Made by a program: the position numbers and the translations under genes
DNA from: an uncultured Sphingobacteriaceae bacterium
GTDB lineage: Bacteria; Bacteroidota; Bacteroidia; Sphingobacteriales; Sphingobacteriaceae
Assembly: GCA_946480915.1 (NCBI GenBank)
Contig: CAMLLO010000001.1
Location: 186,001-250,000 of the forward strand
DNA length: 64,000 nt
Direction of reading: 5' to 3'
The notes under the pieces: generated by a model
Databases searched by the model: none
Told to the model about the DNA's origin: nothing
What the model saw: only the letters and a program-made list of their open reading frames with translations
Part shown: one piece after another, positions 16,056 through 23,510 of the stretch
How the letters are laid out: every line of letters starts with the position of its first letter
How positions within the stretch are numbered: the stretch's first letter is position 1

Positions 16056-16295
16056 ATGAAAAAACTATTATTTATTTTAATTGCAAGCTTAAGCTTGATT
16101 CTTTCTCCATCTTTTGCACATGAAGTAGCTAAGACAAACATCACTGTGAAAAAGGAGACTACCGTCTACATTACAAGAACAGGTGCAAAATATCACACTA
16201 GCAGTTGTAGGTATCTGAGCCAAAGCAAAATCAGTATTTCTAAAAAAGAGGCTATTTCTAACGGTTATACAGCTTGTAAAGTTTGTAAACCTTAA
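16056..16295 (+). CDS. Small secreted Cys protein, 79 aa
   Basis: After a signal peptide (MKKLLFILIASLSLILSPSFA) the mature part has the pattern YHTSSCRYLSQSK...SNGYTACKVCKP. This Cys-x(n)-CxxC arrangement appears at the C terminus of some secreted nucleases and in small Ada-like zinc-binding modules. Here it stands alone without a catalytic domain. It probably binds a metal through three Cys and the His. A hairpin terminator follows at once. Confidence 0.75.
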   Translation: MKKLLFILIASLSLILSPSFAHEVAKTNITVKKETTVYITRTGAKYHTSSCRYLSQSKISISKKEAISNGYTACKVCKP

Positions 16296-16296
16296 T

Positions 16297-16327
16297 CAAG
16301 AAGAAAATAGCTTTTATCATCTTCTTG
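16297..16327 (+). terminator. Terminator after the small Cys protein gene
   Basis: CAAGAAGA (16297-16304) and TCTTCTTG (16320-16327) are perfect inverted repeats with a 15-base loop, starting just after the stop codon of the plus-strand gene. Confidence 0.65.
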
Positions 16328-16382
16328 GTTGTATTAGTTGCTATGTTGAACGATCTGAATGTAAATGCAACTAACTAAGTAG

Positions 16383-16399
16383 AGCCTATACTATAGGCT
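16383..16399 (-). terminator. Hairpin overlapping the end of a small gene
   Basis: AGCCTAT and ATAGGCT form a 7-bp stem with a three-base loop. The stop codon of the minus-strand gene ending at 16386 lies inside the first arm. T-tract support is weak. Confidence 0.45.
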
Positions 16400-16625
16400 T
16401 TACTTCATTGCTTAGTCGTTCTAACTCAGTAGTAATAAGGTCCATCATAAAATCAGGTAGGCTCATTCCATTCCCTAGATGCCATCCATGATTCGTTTTA
16501 ACATCAACATCCTTTCTAAACCAGTACTGCAACCCTTTGGAGTGCATGATGTAAATACCTCTTGAATCTCGTTCGATCTGTCGTTGGTAAATTCTACCAT
16601 CATGTTTTAGTGTGATAATTGGCAT
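16386..16625 (-). CDS. Unrecognised small protein, paralogue A
   Basis: This 79-residue protein and its upstream neighbour are clearly related. They share MPI at the start, GRIYQRQI/GKIYTRTV, RG-YIM-SKG, and NHGWHL/NYGWHL. The duplication implies a retained function, but no domain is recognised. Both are small, lack signal peptides and are probably cytosolic. The two genes are 13 bp apart and should be co-transcribed. Confidence 0.7.
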   Translation of the reverse strand: MPIITLKHDGRIYQRQIERDSRGIYIMHSKGLQYWFRKDVDVKTNHGWHLGNGMSLPDFMMDLITTELERLSNEVKPIV

Positions 16626-16638
16626 GTGTATTTATTTT

Positions 16639-16869
16639 TTATTTACCAAGCTTTGATAATTCCTCCAACTGCGGAGCGATTTGTTCAAGGAAGGCTTCAT
16701 CAAGTGTGTTTTCTCCAAACAGATGCCAACCATAGTTATCTTCAATGAATTCGTCTTTTACGAACATATAGTCTTTACCTTTGGATGGCATTATATACCA
16801 TCCCCGGAAATTCCTGATTACGGTTCTTGTATAGATCTTCCCTTTAAATCGTATCCTCACAATTGGCAT
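16639..16869 (-). CDS. Unrecognised small protein, paralogue B
   Basis: This 76-residue paralogue of the next gene is aligned along its whole length (IRFKGKIYTR, GWYIMPSKGKDY, DNYGWHL). ATG 16869 is chosen over a TTG two codons upstream. The C-terminal parts differ most. No function can be assigned. The pair lies beside the glycosylase gene, which is divergent from it. Confidence 0.7.
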   Translation of the reverse strand: MPIVRIRFKGKIYTRTVIRNFRGWYIMPSKGKDYMFVKDEFIEDNYGWHLFGENTLDEAFLEQIAPQLEELSKLGK

Positions 16870-16965
16870 GTTCAAAGCTAGTAAATACTAAATATATTAG
16901 CAATGTTAAATTTATTTAATCAAGCGCGATTGTAAACTATTTATGAAAACGTTAGTTTAATTCAT

Positions 16966-17694
16966 ATGCCTGAAGCACCGACTATACTAGTACTCTGCGA
17001 AGATGTTAAGCAATTTGTAGGTCAAAAAGTATTGAAAGTGGAGGGTTCCGTATCCGAAGCAATAAAAGTGAAGCTAGTTAATGCAAAACTTATCAATACC
17101 CAAACCTATGGTAAGCAACTACTCCTTCTATTTCCTGACTTCACCATTTCAGTACATCTAATGCTGTTCGGTTCATTTACCATCAACTCCGATAAGCCAG
17201 GTAAATTAACACTAGGCTTTAAATTCAAAAATGGAAATCTGAACTTTTATGCGAGCAATGTAAAGCTTATTGATAAACCTGTTGAAGAAGTATTTGATTT
17301 TACATCAGAAGTGATGAATGAGCGCTTTGATCAGAAAAAAGCCCTTTGGAAGGTAAAAGAACATCCTAATATGGATATTGTTGATGTTTTAATTGACCAA
17401 AGTATCTTTACTGGAGTAGGCAATAAGATTCGAGCTGAGGTTCTATTCAGAAAGAAAGTTCATCCCTTAAGTAAAGTAAAAGCCATCCCTGATTCAAAAT
17501 TAAAAGAAGTGATCGATGACTGTGTGAAATTCAGTTTTGAAATGCTGGAATGGAAGCGTGAGGGAGTGATGGATGAAAAGCTAGCGATTTATAAACGCAA
17601 AGAATGTCCGAGAGATAAAATGCCAGTGCAGCATCAGAAATCAGGCTCTCGGACTCTGCATTTTTGCGATAAGTGCCAAGTGCTATATGAGTAA
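16966..17694 (+). CDS. Nei/Fpg-family DNA glycosylase
   Basis: The 242-residue protein starts MPEAPT, so the N-terminal Pro/Glu pair used as Schiff-base nucleophile and acid in Fpg/Nei enzymes is present. A YGKQLLL strand carries the conserved Lys. The helix-two-turn-helix segment IDQSIFTGVGNKIRAEVLF is clear. The C-terminal zinc finger is altered: the first pair reads ECPRDKM rather than CxxC, while the last is intact (FCDKCQ). The protein should remove oxidised bases and cut the resulting AP site. It converges on the DUF72 gene, overlapping by 12 bp, and AP-site chemistry links it to the SRAP gene beyond. Confidence 0.87.
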   Translation: MPEAPTILVLCEDVKQFVGQKVLKVEGSVSEAIKVKLVNAKLINTQTYGKQLLLLFPDFTISVHLMLFGSFTINSDKPGKLTLGFKFKNGNLNFYASNVKLIDKPVEEVFDFTSEVMNERFDQKKALWKVKEHPNMDIVDVLIDQSIFTGVGNKIRAEVLFRKKVHPLSKVKAIPDSKLKEVIDDCVKFSFEMLEWKREGVMDEKLAIYKRKECPRDKMPVQHQKSGSRTLHFCDKCQVLYE

Positions 17695-18534
17695 ATCATT
17701 GAAAATCTCTTTAGCTAGCGTAACCGTTTCGTGAAAACTGTTGTCGTTAGGTTGATGCAATGCGAAGTATATTTCTTTAATTCCTTTCTTTCTCCACTCA
17801 AGAATTCGGTCTTTCCACTGTTCTAGTCTTATCCGATCAGTAGGATGATTGTCATTACCATTAAACCTGATTTGTGCGCAAGTACTGGTTAAGTGCATAT
17901 GCAATACATCTCTCCTTGAATTGGTGTCTGTTAAGATAAGCCCCACATTTTGTTCCTTTAAGATATTGGTAACCCGCTTAAAGTTTTCTGTCTCAAAGAA
18001 GGAAGGATGGCGGATTTCGATATTAACTCTGAAGCTTTCAGGTAAGGACTTTAAATAAGCTTCAACTGTATGGAAGGTACTAAAGCTCGATGCGTCACTC
18101 ATTTGTATAAACGAGGGCGCTAGGGTATCTCCAAGGGCATCACAAAACTCAAAAAACTGATTAGTCTCGTCCTCGGCATTATTAAATCGCCTTAGGTGAG
18201 AGATTGGCCGCGATACCTTGGGACTAAATTTGAAGTACGCATTTTCAGCAACTTGTTCCGCCCAATGCGCACCCATCGAAGGTTCGGGAATCTTGTAAAA
18301 GCTTGCGTTAAGTTCTAAGTAATTGAAATGTTTTGCATATTCTGTTAACCGTTCATTATCGTTAATATCACTAGGGTACAGATTTCCTTTCCACTCATCC
18401 CTTCCGTGTTTCGGTGCACCCAAGTAAAACTTAAATAGCGGATCAGGATTGCCTGGCAAGACAGCATCGTCACCGTCAGGGAGCTTGAAATCAATGGTAC
18501 TTAAATCTATAGTCTTATCGCGTCCGAAATCCAT
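17683..18534 (-). CDS. DUF72 (YecE-like) TIM-barrel protein
   Basis: The 283-residue protein shows the DUF72 landmarks: FYLGAPKHGRDEWKGNLYP, then YAKHFNYLELNASFYKIP, FKFSPKVSRPISH, an IRHPSFF strand and a late YFALHQPNDNS. The family has a TIM-barrel-like fold and unknown chemistry. Its genes often travel with DNA repair or mobile-element genes. It overlaps the SRAP gene by one base (TAATG), so the two are translationally coupled, and its 3' end overlaps the convergent glycosylase gene. Confidence 0.88.
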   Translation of the reverse strand: MDFGRDKTIDLSTIDFKLPDGDDAVLPGNPDPLFKFYLGAPKHGRDEWKGNLYPSDINDNERLTEYAKHFNYLELNASFYKIPEPSMGAHWAEQVAENAYFKFSPKVSRPISHLRRFNNAEDETNQFFEFCDALGDTLAPSFIQMSDASSFSTFHTVEAYLKSLPESFRVNIEIRHPSFFETENFKRVTNILKEQNVGLILTDTNSRRDVLHMHLTSTCAQIRFNGNDNHPTDRIRLEQWKDRILEWRKKGIKEIYFALHQPNDNSFHETVTLAKEIFNDLLI

Positions 18535-19229
18535 TAGTGAAAAACAACGTGTTCAAATTCATTAGTGTCGCCAACGATATTTATTTTTACAGATTCGAGA
18601 AAGTCTTCAGAAACTGGGAGAATAGCTCGCATTAGCTCTTCAATAGAACTTTCTTTGTTCAGCCAGATCTTAGCGGTTTCGTCAGTTAGGAAAGCTGGCA
18701 TTCGGTCGTGTATCTTACCCCAGGCTTCCACAGCCTCATGAGTAATCACAGTACATGTCTTGAAAATCTCACCAGTTTCCTTGTTAGTCCAAATATTATA
18801 TAAACCAGCAAAGCTTGTAAAGTCAGAGTCTTTTTGTCTGATGAAATGAGGCTGCTTTTTCTTTTTCTTCTTCTTCGCATCTGCCCATTCATCGAGTTCC
18901 TCCCATTCATAATAGCCGTTCACTAAAACCAAACAGGTTTGCTTACGCTCAACAATTGGTTTCCAGATATTGGAAGTTAATAGTTTATCATAACGAGCAT
19001 TGAAGGTACTTAAGTTATTTATCGGTTTACCAGTTTTGGGGTCGGGTTTTGCATACCAAGGTATAAGTGCCCAGTTAAAAAGCTCTGCCTCCTTCAATTC
19101 ACCATTGGAGATAACAGGTACTTTACCCGTGGGGGGAACATTAATATCCTTTGTCCACTCCGGACCTTTAACTCTTATATCAAATTCTTTAAGAACGTCT
19201 GATTCTGGTACCGCTACTCTTCCACACAT
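18534..19229 (-). CDS. SRAP/HMCES-family AP-site shielding protein
   Basis: The start MCGR supplies the invariant Cys2 that forms a thiazolidine with abasic sites in single-stranded DNA. Other active-site residues are visible: Asn in TFNARYD, Glu in GYYEWEE, and His in IHDRMPAF. Length (231 aa) fits the YedK/HMCES family. An unusual run of eight lysines follows residue 117 (from AAA/AAG codons). It is in one transcription unit with a small upstream gene (4-bp gap) and the downstream DUF72 gene. Confidence 0.93.
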   Translation of the reverse strand: MCGRVAVPESDVLKEFDIRVKGPEWTKDINVPPTGKVPVISNGELKEAELFNWALIPWYAKPDPKTGKPINNLSTFNARYDKLLTSNIWKPIVERKQTCLVLVNGYYEWEELDEWADAKKKKKKKQPHFIRQKDSDFTSFAGLYNIWTNKETGEIFKTCTVITHEAVEAWGKIHDRMPAFLTDETAKIWLNKESSIEELMRAILPVSEDFLESVKINIVGDTNEFEHVVFH

Positions 19230-19232
19230 AAT

Positions 19233-19478
19233 TTACGTTTCTTTTGACTCTATAGCCATGCCTATTGCGCTGCTAATCTTGTTTTCTTCCTCAGGTAATA
19301 ATGCGCTATCACTCCATACCCAATTCAAAGATCCTTCCATTGATAGGTCACCGATTTTGACCCCATCAAGCATGATTGTAAACGTAGACTTAAGCGAATC
19401 ATCCTTACTTACACCTGGAATGACTAAGTATTCATGGCTATCAACATTTACAACAAAAACATCCACATCTTCACTCAT
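19233..19478 (-). CDS. Unrecognised small protein upstream of SRAP gene
   Basis: The ATG at 19478 gives 81 residues; a TTG at 19598 would add 40 residues rich in hydrophobic and basic residues. The protein has alternating strand-like segments (VDVFVVNVDSHEYLVIPG) and ends with an acidic helix. No family is recognised. The 4-bp gap to the SRAP gene suggests one operon of three genes. Confidence 0.6.
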   Translation of the reverse strand: MSEDVDVFVVNVDSHEYLVIPGVSKDDSLKSTFTIMLDGVKIGDLSMEGSLNWVWSDSALLPEEENKISSAIGMAIESKET

Positions 19479-19628
19479 ATTTACAATAATAGTGAATTTA
19501 GCAATTTGTTTATTTTCGTAATGTCGAACTCCGAGAGTTGGAAGAATAAGGAAATTGAGGGTTGCTATAGTTTTGAAATTTTTTGCATACTCAAACAACC
19601 GTTTTTATCATAACTACGTAATTACGGT

Positions 19629-19829
19629 ATGCAATGGAGATTATTGGAAACTGGTTTACCCAATGAAATGAAAGAAGTTCTTGTATATGACAAGGATGAA
19701 GGAATCGCAGTTGGGTATTATTTCAAGGGGCCAGCTTGTTTTTTCAGAAGTTATGATGGACAGCGTTTAACTAACGTGTTATGTTGGATGCCTATACCTG
19801 AAATCGAATCAGATAAACTTGCAGTTTAA
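19629..19829 (+). CDS. DUF551-like protein, 66 aa
   Basis: The protein begins MQWRLLETGLPNEMKEVLVYD and ends with VLCWMPIPE. This is the DUF551 layout (W...LP...VLVYD...HWMPLPEPP), a small domain found on phages and islands. Function is unknown. It is read divergently from the SRAP operon and is followed at a distance by a terminator-like hairpin. Confidence 0.75.
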   Translation: MQWRLLETGLPNEMKEVLVYDKDEGIAVGYYFKGPACFFRSYDGQRLTNVLCWMPIPEIESDKLAV

Positions 19830-19973
19830 TGCAACTATAATGTTATTTATCCAATAGTTTCATATGCTCCAAAGCAGATTACTTACAAAGCTTTGAGAAT
19901 AACATGTAATTCTGTATCATTGGATGTTCTTTCCAAGAGAACAACATCGTAGATGATGTAAATAGATAGATGA

Positions 19974-20006
19974 GGGTTGGACTTTAACTAGTGCAGCCCT
20001 TTTTTG
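19974..20006 (+). terminator. Terminator of the DUF551 transcript
   Basis: GGGTTG (19974-19979) pairs with CAGCCC (19994-19999), including one wobble, followed by a run of seven T residues. The orientation fits the plus-strand gene ending at 19829, although it is 145 bp away. Confidence 0.6.
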
Positions 20007-20058
20007 TTTCTTATGGTTCGTGTAAGTACCACATCATTACCACTTAGTTTAAGCACAT

Positions 20059-20094
20059 TCTTTTACAAGGCCACTTAACAGTTTACCTTTTAAA
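20059..20094 (+). repeat. 36-bp repeat, copy 1 (imperfect dyad)
   Basis: The sequence from TCTTTTACAAGG to CCTTTTAAA is repeated at 20694-20729 with a single difference. It contains an imperfect inverted repeat (TTTTACAAGG ... CCTTTTAAAA) with a 15-base spacer, suggesting a regulator-binding site. Confidence 0.8.
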
Positions 20095-20148
20095 AGAATA
20101 CGGTTGCTTGAAGATTAGACAGATGACGCTTTATCTCAATCACCTTAC

Positions 20149-20556
20149 TTAGTTTCTATCTAACATCTCTCGAAAGTTCTGAGTTAGTATGGGCTTAATA
20201 TAATACCCGTGCAAATTTGGACTAACATAATTTACATCTTCTCTATTGATTGAACAAGTACAAGCATAATGGTAAATTCTCTTTTTTATTAACCTGCTTT
20301 TTAACTTTCCAAACATTTCAAGATAAAGCCACCCATCAATATGAGGCATTCGTAAGTCGAACATAACTACATCTGGTAGCTTGTTTTCGAAATCTGCATT
20401 CTCGATAAAATAGTTGATTGCTTCAGCTGCGCTAAGAAAGTAAAGTACTTGGCTTGTTGGACAAACAGCGCGAAGCGAATGCTTATAAATGAAGTGATCT
20501 AGCGGGTCATCATCAATAATAGCGACTATCCTATCTCTTTGAACCCCGTCTCCCAT
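20149..20556 (-). CDS. Single-domain response regulator
   Basis: The 135-residue protein is a lone receiver domain: acidic pocket IIDDDP, phospho-acceptor Asp in VVMFDLRMPHIDGW, a Ser/Thr region near CTCSIN and the conserved Lys in YYIKPI. There is no output domain, so it should act by binding a partner. ATG 20556 is used instead of the adjacent GTG. No histidine kinase is seen in the element, so it probably receives phosphate from a host kinase. It lies between the two copies of the 36-bp repeat. Confidence 0.88.
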   Translation of the reverse strand: MGDGVQRDRIVAIIDDDPLDHFIYKHSLRAVCPTSQVLYFLSAAEAINYFIENADFENKLPDVVMFDLRMPHIDGWLYLEMFGKLKSRLIKKRIYHYACTCSINREDVNYVSPNLHGYYIKPILTQNFREMLDRN

Positions 20557-20693
20557 CACACGCAGCTTTATAATAGAAACTCTTCAAATTGTTGAAAGTT
20601 TCAAATATTATCGACTTTAAAGCATGTATGAGGCTTAATTGTTCAAATTTCAATAACGCTGTAAGTAAGAATATTTATTAGTTGTTGAGCTGG

Positions 20694-20729
20694 TCTTTTA
20701 CAAGGCTACTTAACAGTTTACCTTTTAAA
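20694..20729 (+). repeat. 36-bp repeat, copy 2 (imperfect dyad)
   Basis: This copy differs from 20059-20094 at one position (CTAC for CCAC). It lies upstream of the response-regulator gene on its transcribed side, and downstream of the gene ending at 20823. Confidence 0.8.
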
Positions 20730-20763
20730 TAATGCGATGGAACAACTCAAATAAAAAAGAAAA

Positions 20764-20786
20764 GCTCAGCTGATTCAGCCAAGCTC
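20764..20786 (-). terminator. Terminator after the 195-aa protein gene
   Basis: On the minus strand AGCTTGGCTG pairs imperfectly with CAGCTGAGCT, with two mismatches and a three-base loop, followed by TTTTCTTTTTT. It lies 37 bp past the stop codon at 20823. Confidence 0.6.
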
Positions 20787-20822
20787 AACATTAAATCTAA
20801 AAGAAAGCTATAGGAGTTATTT

Positions 20823-21410
20823 TCAAGGACAACACTTTGATTTCTTCACATTTATATTCAAAGTATCGACAAAACTTCCAAGTACACTTTGAACACCTCG
20901 TTCATCATCTAAAAGCTTTATGGATTCACAGAATGCTTGTGGACAAGCATAGAAACGGTCACCGAGTAGCTCATAGTAAAGTAGGTCGTAAGGATCTTTT
21001 AATAATTCTTCATAGATTGAACGGATATTGCTTTTCATTTCAAGTAGCTCCTCGTCATCATATAATGCGCTTTCATACAATCTTTGGGTGTTAATGAACG
21101 ACTTGAAAAAATACATTGGATCATTTTTTAGCAAATCTTCTGCTTTTTCTATAAAATCAGAAATCGATCGAAAATCAGCGCTAATTTTATAATCTGAACT
21201 GATTTTTATAAACTGTTTATAAAAGTATGTGCTTGATGTTTCTTTGAGATCATCATGTAAATCTTTATATGTTCGGTATTCAAGACGATTATGCGAAAGG
21301 CTATCAAATGCTAATCGAAAGGAATCCGAATTCTTGCAAATCATGTACCCCAATTCGTTCAGTAGTGTATCTTTTAGTGTTTCTTTACATGCAAATTCAT
21401 TATAATTCAT
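20823..21410 (-). CDS. Unrecognised protein, 195 aa
   Basis: No family is recognised. The sequence is mostly helical, acidic and rich in Tyr and Phe, with no signal peptide. It ends KSKCCP, a pair of adjacent Cys residues. It is the upstream neighbour of the response regulator on the same strand, but a terminator and a 36-bp repeat lie between them, so it is probably a separate unit. Confidence 0.65.
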   Translation of the reverse strand: MNYNEFACKETLKDTLLNELGYMICKNSDSFRLAFDSLSHNRLEYRTYKDLHDDLKETSSTYFYKQFIKISSDYKISADFRSISDFIEKAEDLLKNDPMYFFKSFINTQRLYESALYDDEELLEMKSNIRSIYEELLKDPYDLLYYELLGDRFYACPQAFCESIKLLDDERGVQSVLGSFVDTLNINVKKSKCCP

Positions 21411-21698
21411 TTGTTAATTTTATAAGGCACTTCAGGGCCAGTTAATGTTTAAATAGTTAATCTGAAAGTTTATCTGAATTGAGAGGAACTATCGCATTTG
21501 GGGTGCTTTCTCTCATTGTTTTAATAGTTTCACAAATATTTGTATATTAAGTGCTAAGAGTTAATTCGTGATAGATTCTGATTATTTTGTTTTACCAAAG
21601 AGTCTTCGTGAAAACAATTTTTATCACACGAGGTGAATCTGAAAAGAATTATCTTGAAAAGGAAAGCAGCCCTTTTGTTAACAAAGTTGCTTGTATAT

Positions 21699-22199
21699 CT
21701 AATATTTTAATTCCTGACCTTTCAAATCTATTATCTCGTCATTTAATTTATTTATATGGTCGTTGATTTCTATAATATGGTCGTCGATATCTATAATATC
21801 GTCTTTTAAGTCGGATAGTACACCGTTCACTTTTTCATTTATCAATCTGGAAATTGGCATCAATGAAAAATAGATATTAATGTACTTTGATAGGATCTTT
21901 AGTGCTCGGTCTTCGGACTTAGAAACGAGGATTGAATCGTCATATAATATAAGTTTGGGAGACAACTGTTCTACAACAAAACGTGGAAATTCATCATTGT
22001 CTAAATCGAAAGAAGAAACCAAACCATTTTCATGAAGAAAGGATCTTGGATCAAAGCTTTTTAAAGGGGAATTGGTGATTAATGCCTTGATCTCTTTAGG
22101 TAGGTTTATCTTTAATGGTAAGTTGCTTTTTACCAATTTGTTGTAATCAGTTACTAACTGATTATACTTATCAAACTGTTTTTTGATGTCCAATAACAT
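21699..22199 (-). CDS. Unrecognised coiled-coil protein, 166 aa
   Basis: No family is recognised. The C-terminal 50 residues form a repetitive coiled coil (LKDDIIDIDDHIIEINDHIN), with the heptad echoed at DNA level by repeated GGTCGTnGAT units. The N-terminal half is basic (MLLDIKKQFDKYNQLV). It probably forms dimers or larger assemblies. It is divergent from the first winged-helix gene across a 455-bp gap. Confidence 0.65.
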   Translation of the reverse strand: MLLDIKKQFDKYNQLVTDYNKLVKSNLPLKINLPKEIKALITNSPLKSFDPRSFLHENGLVSSFDLDNDEFPRFVVEQLSPKLILYDDSILVSKSEDRALKILSKYINIYFSLMPISRLINEKVNGVLSDLKDDIIDIDDHIIEINDHINKLNDEIIDLKGQELKY

Positions 22200-22654
22200 G
22201 TTTATTATTTAAGAAAATTTAAGGGAATTGGATCTCGTTTTGAGGGATGGATCTCGAATAGTTCGGTTGAACTTTGTAATACAAATATACGATTTTAAAA
22301 CCTTTTTATAAAATTAAATATTTTGATAAAAAGTTAAAATTCAATGGATTAAGGCACGTTCCTCGCAAACTGCCTACTAGTCGGGTACTTTTATTTTCAG
22401 GCGAGTGGGCGGCTAAAAATAGTTGCTATAGCATGCTCTAAGCTTCTTAAGATTAACAGTACTGAGGTATCAAGGTTTATAGTGTATAATTACCTTTTAA
22501 CTGCTCCAAACAAGAGTTGTATTATTGGGAAAAATGACCTTTTTTTAGTATCTTTATGCTACATAAGAACAATGTCCTATTGTTCGACACGACATCCAGA
22601 TCCACCTTTTCTTAGATCATTTTACCTTTTAAATAAATAACCAAAATTTCATTA
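22200..22654. promoter_or_regulatory. Divergent region before the winged-helix genes
   Basis: No coding frame is convincing. The 455 bp must hold the promoters of both divergent genes. It includes a CTCGC (22362-22366) to GCGAGTGG (22401-22408) repeat like those at 6364 and 7049, and a CCTTTTAAA motif 22 bp before the ATG at 22655. It may contain part of a replication origin, given the genes to the right, but no iterons are obvious. Confidence 0.5.
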
Positions 22655-23335
22655 ATGAATTCTAAGCAGCGCTTTGTCTTAAAGCCATGTTTCAACAACC
22701 TGTCCGAGTACAGGTTAAATTACAAAGATATACTTACCTATGTTACCGTAAGATCCTTCTATAATTCAACAGATAAATACTGTTATCCAAGCTATCAAAC
22801 TCTTGCAAAACGCTCTGGATTATCGAAAAAGTTCATTGCAGAATCGGTTCAGCGTTTGGAATGTGCCAGTTTGCTAGATATTTGGAGAGTTGGCAAAGTT
22901 CGAATTAAACATTGTTACAAGTTTAACGATGACGGTCAATATCAGAAGATACCTCTTCAAATCTTTGATGAAACAGCGTTAACATCAAATGAAAAGGGCA
23001 TTTTGCTATTGCTTCGAGAATATTGTAATTCGATGTTTGAGTGCTCCAAATCGATTTCTGAAATATCAACAAGCTCTGGCTTAACTTATCGAACTATTCA
23101 CAGGCAATTTAAGTCTCTTATTTTAAAAGGATACGTTGTTGAGGTTGAACGCGAAGACCCACTTGATAAAACTATCGAAAAGCTGTTCAAACTAACTGAT
23201 AAGCTAAATTGGAGCTTTAATGGTGGTTCTACTACCGATATTAATCGTGGTCCTAAGCCTCCTCTCGATGTAAATGCGATAATTGCTATGCACAATAAAA
23301 TGGTAAGACAGACAAGGTCAAACACGAATAAGTAA
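22655..23335 (+). CDS. Winged-helix protein, replication-initiator-like, copy A
   Basis: The 226-residue protein has two helix-turn-helix regions: YPSYQTLAKRSGLSKKFIAE with a wing (residues 48-75), and SISEISTSSGLTYRTIHRQF followed by LILKGYVVEVE (about 128-165). Two winged helices in tandem are the plan of RepA-type plasmid initiators and of HTH_36 proteins. The N-terminal FNNLSEYRLNYKDILTYV is shared with the neighbouring paralogue. It could initiate replication of the excised element or act as a regulator; which is not shown. The start ATG is clear. Confidence 0.7.
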   Translation: MNSKQRFVLKPCFNNLSEYRLNYKDILTYVTVRSFYNSTDKYCYPSYQTLAKRSGLSKKFIAESVQRLECASLLDIWRVGKVRIKHCYKFNDDGQYQKIPLQIFDETALTSNEKGILLLLREYCNSMFECSKSISEISTSSGLTYRTIHRQFKSLILKGYVVEVEREDPLDKTIEKLFKLTDKLNWSFNGGSTTDINRGPKPPLDVNAIIAMHNKMVRQTRSNTNK

Positions 23336-23353
23336 TTTCTTCATTTTTTTCTG

Positions 23354-23411
23354 TAGGATACACTAACCATGTAGAGGGGAGATTATAATACTCTACACTT
23401 AGAGTATCCTA
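23354..23411. other. Large hairpin between the two winged-helix genes
   Basis: TAGGATAC (23354-23361) pairs with GTATCCTA (23404-23411) and TGTAGAG (23370-23376) pairs with CTCTACA (23391-23397), giving a 58-bp nested structure. It is symmetrical and T-runs are absent, so a terminator is not the best reading. A replication-origin hairpin or an autoregulatory operator fits the position between two initiator-like genes. Confidence 0.65.
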
Positions 23412-23510
23412 TAGAAAATTCTCAAATTTTATTTGTGGATATGGTAACCGGTTTACAGCAGATACACCTGCCATTAGGCGACTTTGATAACCCAATTATG
23501 AATATGAAAA

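Larger units (their letters stand above)
19830..20148. other. Gene-free segment after the DUF551 gene
   Basis: No coding frame is supported. It contains the terminator at 19974-20006 and the first copy of a 36-bp repeat (20059-20094) with a TTTTAnAAGG/CCTTTTAAAA dyad. The rest is plain A+T-rich sequence. Confidence 0.6.
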
